64,000 bases of DNA from JACQFK01 sp041482015 (GTDB lineage: Bacteria; Planctomycetota; MHYJ01; JACPRB01): assembly GCA_041482015.1 (NCBI GenBank), contig JBGPCZ010000006.1:8656-72655 (forward strand). The letters are read 5' to 3'. Positions 50,870 to 59,663 of the stretch are shown here, one piece after another. The translations under genes and the position numbers were made by a program. Within the stretch, counting starts at the first letter, position 1. The number at the start of each line of letters is the position of its first letter. Below the pieces are notes generated by a model, which saw nothing but the letters and a program-made list of their open reading frames with translations, ran no database searches and had not been told where the DNA came from.

Positions 50870-52501
50870 TCAGTCCTTGACCAGCGGCTGCTCGTCGCTG
50901 TCGTCGGTGATGCCGGAGACGGGGGTCGCGTCGGGCGGCGCGGGGCGCGTCTCACCGGGCTGGGTGGCCTCCGCGGGGTTGGTCGACTCGGCCCGCGTCC
51001 CCGACGGCGAGATCGCGATCCCGCTCGTCTCCTCGAGGGGCGACGGCGAAAGCTGCGCGGAGTCGGGGTGGCGGAGCGAGACGTACGAGAGCGTGCCGAG
51101 CGTCGAGAAGAGCGAAACCGGGAGCGTCAACCCGAGTCCGAACGCGATCCCCTCGTAGATGGTGACGAGCCGACGGAAATTGTTCCACGCATCGGCAATT
51201 TTGGACCCGGATTCCGGCCGGCCGAAGATCCACTCCGGAAGGGCGATGGCACAGGCGGCCAGGCCCAGGGTGACGAACGAAATCACCCCGACGGCGACGG
51301 TGATGATCAGCCAGTGGAGCACGACCCGTCCCCACTGCCGGCGCACCAGGTTCCACGCGCCGTTGACCGAGCGGGTCACGCGCTGCCCCTCGATCGCGGC
51401 CGCCGCGGGCACGTACAACGAGGCGAGCTGGTAGAGGAGCGCCCCCGCCATGGCGAGGAAGGCGAAGGCCATCGGGAGGAAATAGGCGATCCGGAGGAAG
51501 GAAGCCCCGCCCGAGCCGTTGTTCCGCACCCACTTGAACCCGTACAGGACCGCCACCGAGAACAGCGTCGGCGCGATCGCGATCGCGGGATAGACCGCCG
51601 AGAGCACGATATTCGATTTGGCGAAATGGAAGACCTCGGGCAGGCTGTACTCCTGGCCCTCCAGCTGCCGGCGGGTGACGTAGGCGAGCGCGGTCCAGAT
51701 GAACGCGAACCCGAAGATCCAGAGGACGGCCGACACGATCGCCATGGCCCACTCGCGCGGGTTCTCGCGCTCCCCGCTCAGGGCCCAAAGAAGTCCCGAC
51801 AGGACCCCGAGGGGCGCAACGCCTGCGGCCGAGAGCAGCAGCTTCTTCGGATCGAACGCAAAGGAGGCGCAGCGGAGCATGTCCACCGGGCCGAGGTACT
51901 TCCCCACCATCGGCTCCAGGACCGGCTCCGGAGGCGCGGCGGGCTTCGGGACCGGGCGCGTCCGGCGGTCGCGCAGCTTCGGCTTCTCCTCGACCGGCGG
52001 CGGCTTCGTCTCCTCCTTCGAAACGTCGGGCGGCTTGGTCTCTTCCTTCGTCTCGGTCTTGAGCGCCTCGGGCGGCTTGGTTTCGGACTTGGCCGCCTCA
52101 ACGCGCGAAGTCACGGCCGGCTTCGTCGTTGCGGGCGCGGGCTTCTTCTCGGCGGGCGGAGGCGCCGTGACCGGCATGCGCGCCGTCATCGGGCGGAGCG
52201 TCCGGGCGGTCGGGGCCGGCGGCGGGGCTTTCGCGGGTGCGGGCGGCGGAGGCGGCGTCGGATCCTCTTCCTTTTTTGCCGCTTCGCGCATCGGCGCGAA
52301 GCGCCGCGGCTCGGTGAAGTACTCGAGGAGCTCGGGCATCTCGTTGGCGGCGCGCCACGGCTCGCCCAGCTTCTTGACCAGGTCCGTGGGCCGGAGCTGC
52401 CCGCCCTTCACGAGGACCAGCACCTCCTCGAAGCGCATGACCTCGTTGTGCCCGGGAAGCCCGAGCATCCACTGCTTGGGCGATGCGGTCGGCGGAGCCA
52501 T
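50870..52501 (-). CDS. Membrane protein with N-terminal GYF-like domain
   Basis: The 543-residue protein has an N-terminal module (QWMLGLPGHNEVMRFEEVLVLVKGGQLRPTDLVKKLGEPWRAANEMPELLEYF) that fits the bacterial GYF_2-type fold, which binds proline-rich peptides. A proline/lysine-rich linker of about 120 residues follows (KPPEALKTETKEETKPPDVSKEETKPP). The C-terminal half has about six membrane helices (LLSAAGVAPLGVLSGLLWAL, WAMAIVSAVLWIFGFAFIWTALAYV, LSAVYPAIAIAPTLFSVAVL, AYFLPMAFAFLAMAGALLYQLASL, IITVAVGVISFVTLGLAACAI, AFGLGLTLPVSLFSTLGTL), followed by an acidic cytoplasmic tail. The function is unknown. It starts the run that includes the SGNH and dehydrogenase genes (gap three bases to the former). 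Confidence 0.72.
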   Translation of the reverse strand: MAPPTASPKQWMLGLPGHNEVMRFEEVLVLVKGGQLRPTDLVKKLGEPWRAANEMPELLEYFTEPRRFAPMREAAKKEEDPTPPPPPAPAKAPPPAPTARTLRPMTARMPVTAPPPAEKKPAPATTKPAVTSRVEAAKSETKPPEALKTETKEETKPPDVSKEETKPPPVEEKPKLRDRRTRPVPKPAAPPEPVLEPMVGKYLGPVDMLRCASFAFDPKKLLLSAAGVAPLGVLSGLLWALSGERENPREWAMAIVSAVLWIFGFAFIWTALAYVTRRQLEGQEYSLPEVFHFAKSNIVLSAVYPAIAIAPTLFSVAVLYGFKWVRNNGSGGASFLRIAYFLPMAFAFLAMAGALLYQLASLYVPAAAAIEGQRVTRSVNGAWNLVRRQWGRVVLHWLIITVAVGVISFVTLGLAACAIALPEWIFGRPESGSKIADAWNNFRRLVTIYEGIAFGLGLTLPVSLFSTLGTLSYVSLRHPDSAQLSPSPLEETSGIAISPSGTRAESTNPAEATQPGETRPAPPDATPVSGITDDSDEQPLVKD

Positions 52502-52595
52502 CGTCGATTCCCTAACCCCCAGAGACTACCCCAGCGCGCGGAGACGAAGGGAAGGATACCACGCTCCGCGTCCCCGCGCCTCTGCGGCCGCTTTC

Positions 52596-53495
52596 TTATA
52601 CCCGGATCATGTCCAGGAGGATCTTCGCGCGCGTCTCGATCTCGTCCTTCGTGACCTTTTGAAGCCGGCGCGTGCCGAACTCCTCGACCGCGAGCGATCC
52701 CATCACCGTTCCGTAGACCAGCGCCTTCCGGAGCGACGTCGCGTCGCCGCCGCTCCGCGCGAGGTAGCCGACGATGCCGCCCGCGAAGGAGTCGCCCGCG
52801 CCGGTCGGGTCGACGACCTTCTCGGTCGGGTAGGCGGGGATCGAGAACTGGAAGTCCTTGGTCGCGAGCGTCGCCCCGTGCTCGCCGCGCTTGATGATCA
52901 CCGTGGGCACGCCCATCCCCAGGAGCTTGCGGATCGCCGAGGCGCAATTCGCGGAGCCTGCCAGCTGCTGCGCCTCCTCGTGGTTCACGCAGAGCGCGTT
53001 CACGCGCGGAAGCAGCTCCTCCAGCGGCTTGCGCTGGGAATCGATCCAGAAGTTCATCGTGTCCAGCATGACGAACTTCGAGTCCTTGAGCTGCCCGAGG
53101 ACCGACCGTTGCGTCTGCGGACTGGAGTTGCCCAGGAGCACGTACGGGGTCGACGAGAAGGCCGCCGGGATCTTCGGCTCGAACTTGGCGAAGACGTTCA
53201 GGTGGACCGAGATCGTCTCGGCGCGGCTCATGTCCCCCACGAACCGGCCGTGCCAGCGGAACGTCTCGCCCTCGGCGAACTCGAGGCCCGCGGTGTCGAT
53301 CTCGCGGGAGCGGAGCATCTCGACGTGCTCGGCCGGGAAATCCGTACCCACTACCCCGACCATCCGCGTCGGCGCGAAGCGGCTGGCGGCCAGCGAGAAA
53401 TGCGTGGCCGAGCCGCCGAGGATATCGGCGTGTTTCCCGTGCGGCGTCTCGATCGTGTCGAGCGCGACGCTCCCCACCACCAGGACGCTCGTCAT
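52596..53495 (-). CDS. PfkB-family carbohydrate kinase
   Basis: The 299-residue protein has the ribokinase fold: SVLVVGSVALDTIETPHG at the start, GGSATHFSLAASRFAP, VNHEEAQQLAG and the anion-hole motif VVDPTGAGDSFAGGIVGYL with the catalytic aspartate in GAGD. Substrates of PfkB kinases range from sugars and nucleosides to modified vitamins. It is the last gene of the eight-gene run and is coupled to gltX by ATGA. The adenosine deaminase-family gene in the same run could hint at a nucleoside substrate, but this is weak. Confidence 0.9.
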   Translation of the reverse strand: MTSVLVVGSVALDTIETPHGKHADILGGSATHFSLAASRFAPTRMVGVVGTDFPAEHVEMLRSREIDTAGLEFAEGETFRWHGRFVGDMSRAETISVHLNVFAKFEPKIPAAFSSTPYVLLGNSSPQTQRSVLGQLKDSKFVMLDTMNFWIDSQRKPLEELLPRVNALCVNHEEAQQLAGSANCASAIRKLLGMGVPTVIIKRGEHGATLATKDFQFSIPAYPTEKVVDPTGAGDSFAGGIVGYLARSGGDATSLRKALVYGTVMGSLAVEEFGTRRLQKVTKDEIETRAKILLDMIRV

Positions 53496-54817
53496 ATCAT
53501 TCCCAGTGTAACATCGATCCGCGCGAGGACACGCGCCTTGCCGAGCACGCCGAGCGTCTCGTGCATGGCGGGGCTCTGGTCCGATCCCGTGACGGCGACG
53601 CGGAGCACCTGGGCCAGTTTCCCCAGCTTCATGCCGCGCTTCTCCGCGGCCCGTTTGAGCAGAGCCTCTACCGGCTCCTTCTCGAACCGCTCCATCGGTG
53701 CCAGCCCGGCGCGCAGCTCCTGGAGGATCTCCCGGCCGCCCTCGATCCGGACGCACTTGGCGACGGCCTTGTCGTCGTAGTCGACCTTCTCCTGGAAGAC
53801 GAATTTCGTGAGCGGGACAATCCCGTCGAGCCGTTTGAGCCGCTCCTGCTGCTGGCGGACCGCCTCCCGGAGGGTCGCGGCATCGGCCTTCGAGAGGTCG
53901 TACTTCTCCGCCAGGTACGGACGGCACAGCTCGACCAGCCGGTCGAGAGGGCACTGCCGGATGTAGTGCCCGTTCATCCACTGGAGCTTGTCGACCAGAA
54001 ACCGCGCGGGCGTGGTCCCGATGCGTTCGACCGTGAACGACTTGACCATGTCCTCGAGCGTCATGAGCTCGACGTTGTTCCCCGGCGACCAGCCCAAAAG
54101 CGCCAGGAAGTTGACGATCGCCTCGGGCAGGTAGCCCAGCCGGCGGCATTCGTCGACCGTGACCGGGAGGCCCATCTCGCGGTACTTGTCGATCTCGCGC
54201 TTCGAGAGCTTGGCGCCGTTCGGATCGAAGATGAGGGGCATGTGGCCGAACTCGGGCGGAGTCCAGCCGAACGCGCGGTAGAGGGAGATCTGTTTGGGGG
54301 TGTTCGCGGTGTGCTCGTCGCCGCGGAGCACGCGCGTGATCCCCATGTCGTGGTCGTCGATGACGACCGCGAAGTTGTACGTCGGGAAACCGTTGGACCG
54401 GATGATGACGAGATCGGGATCGGGCGACGTGTCGAACGCCATCTCCCCGTGGACCAGGTCCTTCCAGCCGATCCGCTCGCGATCGATCTTGAAATAGAGG
54501 GCCTTCCCCTTTTCGGGGTCCTCTTTCCAATAGGCGCGGCCCGTCTCCTCGAGCTGCCTGGCGCACTCGCGGTAGCGGTCGAGCCGCAGGCTCTGGTAGT
54601 GCGGCCCTTCATCCCAACTCAGCCCGCACCACGCCAGGCCTTCCTTGATGGTCTTGAGGGAGTCCTCGCGGTTCCGCGCCTGGTCGGTGTCCTCGATCCG
54701 GAGGACGAAGACGCCCTTCTCGTGCTTCGCGTGCAGGTAGTTGTAGAGGGCCGTTCGTACGCCGCCGATGTGGAGATCTCCCGTCGGGCTGGGCGCGAAG
54801 CGGACGCGAACGGTCAT
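53492..54817 (-). CDS. gltX: Glutamyl-tRNA synthetase
   Basis: GltX charges tRNA-Glu, or possibly also tRNA-Gln if GatCAB is used. The 441-residue protein shows RVRFAPSPTGDLHIGGVRTALYNYLHAKH with the HIGH-type motif as HIGG, then PDPDLVIIRSNGFPTYNFAVVIDDHDMGITRVLRGDEH, and the KMSKS-type loop as KLSKRE. The C-terminal anticodon-binding region is shorter than in E. coli. A promoter lies upstream inside the adenosine deaminase gene. Confidence 0.95.
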   Translation of the reverse strand: MTVRVRFAPSPTGDLHIGGVRTALYNYLHAKHEKGVFVLRIEDTDQARNREDSLKTIKEGLAWCGLSWDEGPHYQSLRLDRYRECARQLEETGRAYWKEDPEKGKALYFKIDRERIGWKDLVHGEMAFDTSPDPDLVIIRSNGFPTYNFAVVIDDHDMGITRVLRGDEHTANTPKQISLYRAFGWTPPEFGHMPLIFDPNGAKLSKREIDKYREMGLPVTVDECRRLGYLPEAIVNFLALLGWSPGNNVELMTLEDMVKSFTVERIGTTPARFLVDKLQWMNGHYIRQCPLDRLVELCRPYLAEKYDLSKADAATLREAVRQQQERLKRLDGIVPLTKFVFQEKVDYDDKAVAKCVRIEGGREILQELRAGLAPMERFEKEPVEALLKRAAEKRGMKLGKLAQVLRVAVTGSDQSPAMHETLGVLGKARVLARIDVTLGMI

Positions 54818-55764
54818 AGGGGGGCGGATTCTACTCGACCCACGCAAGATTTCAACCTCTTTGAAATATTGCGGGAGGCCCAGGCCGCCTGGGCGGCGTG
54901 CTTCCACGACTGTCGGATCGCCCGGTCCGGTATGCCGATCCTGCGGCACCGGGCCACCTCGTCGGTCAGCCGGGTCCCGCACACGGACGGATCGTCGGTA
55001 TTCAGGGTGACCCTCAGGCCCTCCTCCAGCATCCGCTTCACGGGGTGCCGCTTCCAGGACGGCGCCGCTCCCGTCTGGATCTCGCTCGTCGGACAGACCT
55101 CGAACGTGACGTGCCGGCACCTTTTGAGCAGCTCGGGGTCCTCGAGTACGCGGAGGCCGTGGCCAATTCGGCGGGCGCCGAACCGCTCGACCGCTTCGCG
55201 TACATTCCCGGCTCCGCCCGCCTCTCCGGCGTGGATCGTGACGGGCAGATCGAGCCCTTTGAACAGGCGCAGGAAGGGCATCGCGCTCTTCGACTCGTCG
55301 CCCGCCAGGTCGAGCCCCGAGAAGACGTCCGTCCCCTCGACCGCCCTCGTGGTCGGGCCGTTATCCTTCGGGCTGAAGTCGCGGCCGAACGTCGCGATGA
55401 ACGTCACGTCGATCCCCGCGCGCCGCGCACCCCGGGCCACCCAGTCGGCGACGTCCTCGCCCTTGGCCTTCATCCGCCGTCCGAAATGGGTCGGGCTGAA
55501 GCGGAGCTCGAGGTAGACCACGCCGTCTTTCTTCGCATCCTCCACGGCCTCGAATGCGACGCGTTCGATCCAGTCGCGCGAAGGGTACAGCCCGCGGTAG
55601 AGCGCGAACTTGGAAAGGAATCGCCGGAAGCCCGGCTTCTCCCCGCTCATCGTCGTCCGCCGGCGCAGCTCGCGGCGAGGCAGCTCGATCCCCGTCTCGC
55701 GCGCCAGCTCCGCGAACGTCCCGAACCGGATGCTTCCTTCGAGGTGGCGATGAAGGTCGATCAC
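54814..55764 (-). CDS. Adenosine deaminase family protein
   Basis: The 316-residue amidohydrolase has the metal-binding DLHRHLEGSIR at the N-terminus (HxH), VTIHAGEAGGAGNVREAVE, GARRIGHGL, VCPTSEIQTGA and NTDDPSVCGTRLTDE. Together these fit the adenosine deaminase family. Members act on adenosine, adenine or the aminodeoxyfutalosine of the menaquinone pathway, and the sequence alone does not decide. The GTG start overlaps the thiolase stop, and its own stop overlaps the gltX ATG. Confidence 0.88.
   Translation of the reverse strand: MIDLHRHLEGSIRFGTFAELARETGIELPRRELRRRTTMSGEKPGFRRFLSKFALYRGLYPSRDWIERVAFEAVEDAKKDGVVYLELRFSPTHFGRRMKAKGEDVADWVARGARRAGIDVTFIATFGRDFSPKDNGPTTRAVEGTDVFSGLDLAGDESKSAMPFLRLFKGLDLPVTIHAGEAGGAGNVREAVERFGARRIGHGLRVLEDPELLKRCRHVTFEVCPTSEIQTGAAPSWKRHPVKRMLEEGLRVTLNTDDPSVCGTRLTDEVARCRRIGIPDRAIRQSWKHAAQAAWASRNISKRLKSCVGRVESAPL
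54828..54855 (-). promoter_or_regulatory. Internal promoter for gltX and pfkB
   Basis: On the minus strand TTGAAA (54855-54850), 16 bases, TAGAAT (54833-54828), ten bases before the gltX ATG. It lies within the 3' end of the adenosine deaminase-family gene, so gltX may be transcribed apart from the fatty-acid genes. Confidence 0.55.
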
Positions 55765-56960
55765 AGGGACTCGACGACCATCGCGATCCCCTGCCCGCCC
55801 CCGATGCAGGCGGAGGCGACGCCGTGGAGCTTCTTCCGGCGGCGGAGTTCCAGCAGGAGCGTGAGGATCAGGCGTGCACCCGTGGCGCCGAGCGGGTGGC
55901 CGAGCGCGATCGATCCGCCGTTCACGTTGGCGCGGGCACGGTCCAGCCCCAGCTCCTTCTCGACCCCCAGGTACTGCCCCGCGAACGCCTCGTTGATCTC
56001 GAACAGGTCGATCTCGCCGAGTTTCAGGCCGCCCTTCTTGAGCGCCTCCCGGATGGCCGGCGCGGGCCCGATCCCCATGTGATCGGGCGGAACGCCCACG
56101 GTCGCGTACGAGACGACGCGGCCGATGGGCTTGACGTTCGCCTCCTTCGCGCGATCCTGGGACGTGACGACGAGGCACGCGGCGCCGTCGACGATCCCGC
56201 TCGCGTTCCCGGCGGTGACCGTCCCGTCTTTCCCGAACGCCGGGGATAGTTGACCGAGTTTCTCAACCGACGTGTGGGGTTTCAGATGGTCGTCGCTGTC
56301 GAACAGGACCCCGCCCTCCTTCTTCTTCAAAGGGACGGCGACGATCTCCTCGCGAAAGAGCCCCGCGAGTGCGGCCCGGACCCCTTCCCGGTGGCTCCGC
56401 ATCGCGTACTCGTCCTGGGCCTGCCGCGAGATGCCGTACTTGCGGGCGACGTTGTCCGAGGTCTGCGCCATGTAGAGGTCGCAGAAGGGATCGCGGAGCG
56501 ATTCGCGCAGCGAGTCGACCAGGCTGAAGTCCCGTCCGAAGCGGATCGTGTCGCCGCGGAGCCCGCGCGCGACGTGCGGGGCCTGGCTCATGTTCTCCAT
56601 GCCGCCGGCCAGCACCCACGAGGCGTCGCCGCACCGGATGAGCCGGGCGGCCTGCGCCACCGCCTCGATGCCCGAGCCGCACAGCCGGTTGACCGTGAGG
56701 GCGGAGCAGGCGACGGGAAGTCCCGCCTTCAGGCCGACGTGGCGGGCCCCGTAGATCGCGTCCGGACCCGTTTGAAGGGCGTTCCCGATGACGCAGTGAT
56801 CGAAGAGCTCCGGCTTGACCCCGGCGCGACGGACCGCCTCGCGACCGGCGATCGCCGCCAGGTCGACGGCCGTGAGGTCCTTGAACGCGCCGAAGCCGGA
56901 GGTGCCGGAGTACTCCGCCCAGGGAGTGCGAGCGCCCGCGACGATGACGATGTCGGTCAT
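55761..56960 (-). CDS. Acetyl-CoA acetyltransferase / thiolase
   Basis: The 399-residue thiolase has the acylated cysteine in VNRLCGSGIEAVAQAA (near residue 89), FEINEAFAGQYL, the histidine in SIALGHPLGATGARL and the second catalytic cysteine in ASACIGGGQGIAMV. Both degradative and biosynthetic thiolases share these. Its neighbours, enoyl-CoA hydratase and 3-hydroxyacyl-CoA dehydrogenase, point to a short-chain acyl-CoA cycle. Overlaps of four bases at both ends. Confidence 0.93.
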   Translation of the reverse strand: MTDIVIVAGARTPWAEYSGTSGFGAFKDLTAVDLAAIAGREAVRRAGVKPELFDHCVIGNALQTGPDAIYGARHVGLKAGLPVACSALTVNRLCGSGIEAVAQAARLIRCGDASWVLAGGMENMSQAPHVARGLRGDTIRFGRDFSLVDSLRESLRDPFCDLYMAQTSDNVARKYGISRQAQDEYAMRSHREGVRAALAGLFREEIVAVPLKKKEGGVLFDSDDHLKPHTSVEKLGQLSPAFGKDGTVTAGNASGIVDGAACLVVTSQDRAKEANVKPIGRVVSYATVGVPPDHMGIGPAPAIREALKKGGLKLGEIDLFEINEAFAGQYLGVEKELGLDRARANVNGGSIALGHPLGATGARLILTLLLELRRRKKLHGVASACIGGGQGIAMVVESL

Positions 56961-57742
56961 TGGCCCGTGAATCTCGGAGGTCTCTTCTCCAGAAACGCGG
57001 AGGTCCCCTCCTTCATATCCTGCGTCCCGAAACAGCCGCCGAACAGGTCGGCCTCGAGCGCCATCCCCTCTTCCAGGGACGCGTCCAGCCCGCGACCCAC
57101 CGCCTCCAGCGTCCTTCTCACCGCGATCGGCCCGACCGCGAGGATCTTCCGGGCGATCGAGCGGGTCTCCTCGAGCAGCTTCTCGCGGGGAACCACTCGA
57201 TTGACGAGGCCGATGCGGAACGCCTCGACGGCATCGACCGGCTCGCCGGTCAAAAGGAGTTCGAGAGCCCTCCCGCGCCCGACGAGCCTGGGAAGACGTT
57301 GCGTCCCGCCGTAGCCGCACATGATCCCGAGCTTCACCTCGGGCTGCCCCAGCTTCGCCCCCTCCGCCGCGATCCGCATCGTGCAGGCGAGCGCGAGTTC
57401 GCACCCTCCGCCGAGCGCGAAGCCGTCGATCGCCGCGAGGATGGGCTTCCCGAGGTTTTCCATGACGAGCGTCAGCCGCTGACCGAGCGACGCGTTCTCA
57501 CGGGCCGCCTGCGGGTCGAGCTTCGACAGCCCCGCGATGTCGGCCCCTGCGACGAAGGCCTTCTCGCCGGCCCCCGTGAGGATGACGGCCCGGATGGACG
57601 CGTCGTCGCGCAGCCCCTGGAACGCGGAGGTCAGCTCGGCTATGACGGTGACATTCAGCGCGTTGAGCTTCTCCGGCCGGTTGATCGTGACGGTCGCGAT
57701 CCCATCCTGTGATTCGACGAGGATGGTCCCGTACGCCATCAT
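56957..57742 (-). CDS. Enoyl-CoA hydratase/isomerase (crotonase family)
   Basis: The 261-residue protein has the CoA-binding and oxyanion blocks FVAGADIAGL and AIDGFALGGGCELALACTMRIAAEGAKLGQPEVKLGIMCGYGGTQRLPRLVG, with both catalytic glutamates (GGGCELA and GQPEVKLG). It likely hydrates crotonyl-CoA-type substrates. The first two codons are both ATG; the first overlaps the cyclophilin stop (ATGA). Confidence 0.93.
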   Translation of the reverse strand: MMAYGTILVESQDGIATVTINRPEKLNALNVTVIAELTSAFQGLRDDASIRAVILTGAGEKAFVAGADIAGLSKLDPQAARENASLGQRLTLVMENLGKPILAAIDGFALGGGCELALACTMRIAAEGAKLGQPEVKLGIMCGYGGTQRLPRLVGRGRALELLLTGEPVDAVEAFRIGLVNRVVPREKLLEETRSIARKILAVGPIAVRRTLEAVGRGLDASLEEGMALEADLFGGCFGTQDMKEGTSAFLEKRPPRFTGQ

Positions 57743-58695
57743 TTCACCGCGACGATCTTCACTTCCTTCAGCCGCACGTCTTCCTTGCTCGGCCGGTCGG
57801 TGTTCTTGTCCACCTCGACGAGGCCGATCTTCTTGGCCGTGTCGAGCCCGGCCGCGTTGAGCTTGCCGATCACGGTGAACTTCTTGTCGAAGGCGGGCAG
57901 GCTCGTCAGGCAGATGAAGAACTGCGACCCGGTGTAGCCGTTTTTCAGGTTCCCCGACATCGAGACGGCGCCGGACTCGTGAAGCGCCGCTTCCGTCTCC
58001 GCCTCGGACTTGAGCGCGTAGCCCGGCCCTCCGTAGCCGTTGTCGTAAGGGCAGCCCGACTGGATCCAGCTGTTCTTCACGACGCGGTGGAAGATGAGCC
58101 CGTTGTAGAAGCCGCGCTTCGAGAGCGACACGAAGTTCGCCACGTTGTTCGGCGCCTCCTCGGGCAGCAGGTCGAACTGGAACGAGCCCATCGACGTTTC
58201 GACGACCGCCGCCAGGCGCGCCTGGTCCTCGCCCTTCTCGTTCTTCTGGGCGCCGACCTTGATCGTGGTGACCGCCGACTTGATCTCCTTGTCGCCTCCG
58301 CGGTACACCGCCGTCACGGTCATCGTCCCGGCGTGCAGCGAGGGGATCCGGAAGACGCCCACGAGCGACTTCTTGGACTTGAGGGTGATCCGGGCCGGCG
58401 CGATCCGCTCCATGAGGTGCGGGTCGGGACGCACGATCGAGAAGAGGAACTGCTTCGTCTTCCCGGCGCCCGCGTCGAACGCGACGTCGAAGCTGAGCGA
58501 CCGCTCGTCGAACGTCAACTCCGAGAGATCCGCGGCCTTCTCGCCGTTGTTGGTGAGCGTGACCTCGGCGAGGATGTCCTCGCCCAGCACGACGTCGGCC
58601 TTGTCCGCCGCGAGGGCCAGGGCGATGTCGGATTTGGCGGCGTCCTGGGCCAGCGCGGCGCCCGCCAGGAGGAGGGCGACTGCAAGGGTCCGCAT
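57739..58695 (-). CDS. Secreted cyclophilin-type peptidyl-prolyl isomerase
   Basis: The 318-residue protein has a signal peptide (MRTLAVALLLAGAALAQ), then an Ig-like beta domain of about 130 residues (LALAADKADVVLGEDILAEVTLTNNGEKAADLSEL), then a cyclophilin domain (about 155-318): VVETSMGSFQFDLLPEEAPNNVANFVSLSKRGFYNGLIFHRVVKNSWIQSGCPYDNGYGGPGYALKSE and GSQFFICLTSLPAFDKKFTVIGKL. The isomerase active site looks intact (FHRV, QFFI, LD-type tail). AAGGAG precedes the ATG. It overlaps the enoyl-CoA hydratase gene and comes 32 bases after a second cyclophilin, odd company for acyl-CoA enzymes. Confidence 0.9.
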   Translation of the reverse strand: MRTLAVALLLAGAALAQDAAKSDIALALAADKADVVLGEDILAEVTLTNNGEKAADLSELTFDERSLSFDVAFDAGAGKTKQFLFSIVRPDPHLMERIAPARITLKSKKSLVGVFRIPSLHAGTMTVTAVYRGGDKEIKSAVTTIKVGAQKNEKGEDQARLAAVVETSMGSFQFDLLPEEAPNNVANFVSLSKRGFYNGLIFHRVVKNSWIQSGCPYDNGYGGPGYALKSEAETEAALHESGAVSMSGNLKNGYTGSQFFICLTSLPAFDKKFTVIGKLNAAGLDTAKKIGLVEVDKNTDRPSKEDVRLKEVKIVAVK

Positions 58696-58727
58696 GGGGT
58701 GCTCCTTTTATTTGAATTCTATACGGG

Positions 58728-59663
58728 CTACTTTTTGTTTCGTTCGACGACGGTCACTTTCTTGATGACGACGTCCATCTCGGGCTTGTCCTGGTGGTGC
58801 ACGCCGCAGCAGCGCGTCGCGCCGCTGGGCGGAGCCTTCTGCCCGCAGGTCTTGCACGGGAAGACGTGGTCCGTCTTCACCCGCTCGATCTCCTTCACGA
58901 AGTTCTCGCCGCCGATCACCTGCCCGAAGATCGTGTAAGTGTTGTCGAGGTGAGGCACGGAACCGAAACAGATGAAGAACTGCGATGTGGCGCTGTCGGG
59001 GTCCTGCGTCCGGGCGGCCGAGACGGTTCCGAACCCGTGTTTCGCCGCCGAGAATTCCGACTTGAGCGGTTTGACCTCGGGCTTGCCCGGCGTCGGCCCC
59101 CCGCCCTGCATCATGAATCCCGGGATGATGCGGTGGAAGGTCGACGCCTCGTAGTAATTGCTCCGCGCCAGGCGCAGGAAACTCAGCACGTGGTTGGGCG
59201 CCAGGTCGGGCCGCAACTCCATGGAGATCTTCCCGAAGTTGGTCTCGATCTCGGCGATCCAGTCCCTCATGACAAAGACGCGCACCTCGTTCGACGTCTG
59301 GTCGCCGAACGTCCACCGGATCTTGTAGAAGCCTTCCTTCTCCTCGACCACCGGCAGGACGCTCGAAATGTCCGTCGTCCGTCCGATAAAGCCGCCGGCC
59401 TCGACCGCCACCGCCCGTCGCGTGATCCCCTGGGTCTTCCCCGTGGTCTTGACCACGCGGTCGTCGGGGTCGCGGATCTCGAGCCCCTCGAGGTACGTGT
59501 CGGGCTCCTCCAGCTTCGCCTCGGCGTCGCTGCCGTTCTCGATCGTGAACTTGAGCGGCATCTTCTGGCCGGGGCGGTAGACCTTGTCGGGCGACTCGAT
59601 CGTGAGCTTCACGCCGCCGGGTGAACTCAGAAGGATGCCCAGGACGATGCCGATGGCGCTCAT
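58728..59663 (-). CDS. Second cyclophilin-type isomerase with cysteine-rich insert
   Basis: The 311-residue protein begins with a short hydrophobic stretch (MSAIGIVLGILLSSPGG), then an Ig-like domain (VYRPGQKMPLKFTIENGSDAEAKLEEPDTYLEGLEI), then a cyclophilin domain (about 145-300): IETNFGKISMELRPDLAPNHVLSFLRLARSNYYEASTFHRIIPGFMMQGGGP and ATSQFFICFGSVPHLDNTYTIFGQV. Between the last two strands there is an insert FPCKTCGQKAPPSGATRCCGVHH with CxxC, CC and HH, able to bind a metal. The two cyclophilins share the layout Ig-like plus isomerase. The ATG overlaps the 3-hydroxyacyl-CoA dehydrogenase stop. Confidence 0.88.
   Translation of the reverse strand: MSAIGIVLGILLSSPGGVKLTIESPDKVYRPGQKMPLKFTIENGSDAEAKLEEPDTYLEGLEIRDPDDRVVKTTGKTQGITRRAVAVEAGGFIGRTTDISSVLPVVEEKEGFYKIRWTFGDQTSNEVRVFVMRDWIAEIETNFGKISMELRPDLAPNHVLSFLRLARSNYYEASTFHRIIPGFMMQGGGPTPGKPEVKPLKSEFSAAKHGFGTVSAARTQDPDSATSQFFICFGSVPHLDNTYTIFGQVIGGENFVKEIERVKTDHVFPCKTCGQKAPPSGATRCCGVHHQDKPEMDVVIKKVTVVERNKK

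Noticed and set aside
51068..53780. Two long plus-strand frames across the GYF-like membrane protein and PfkB genes
   Set aside because: They are Ser/Arg/Gly-rich shadows; the minus strand shows membrane helices and the GAGD kinase motif.
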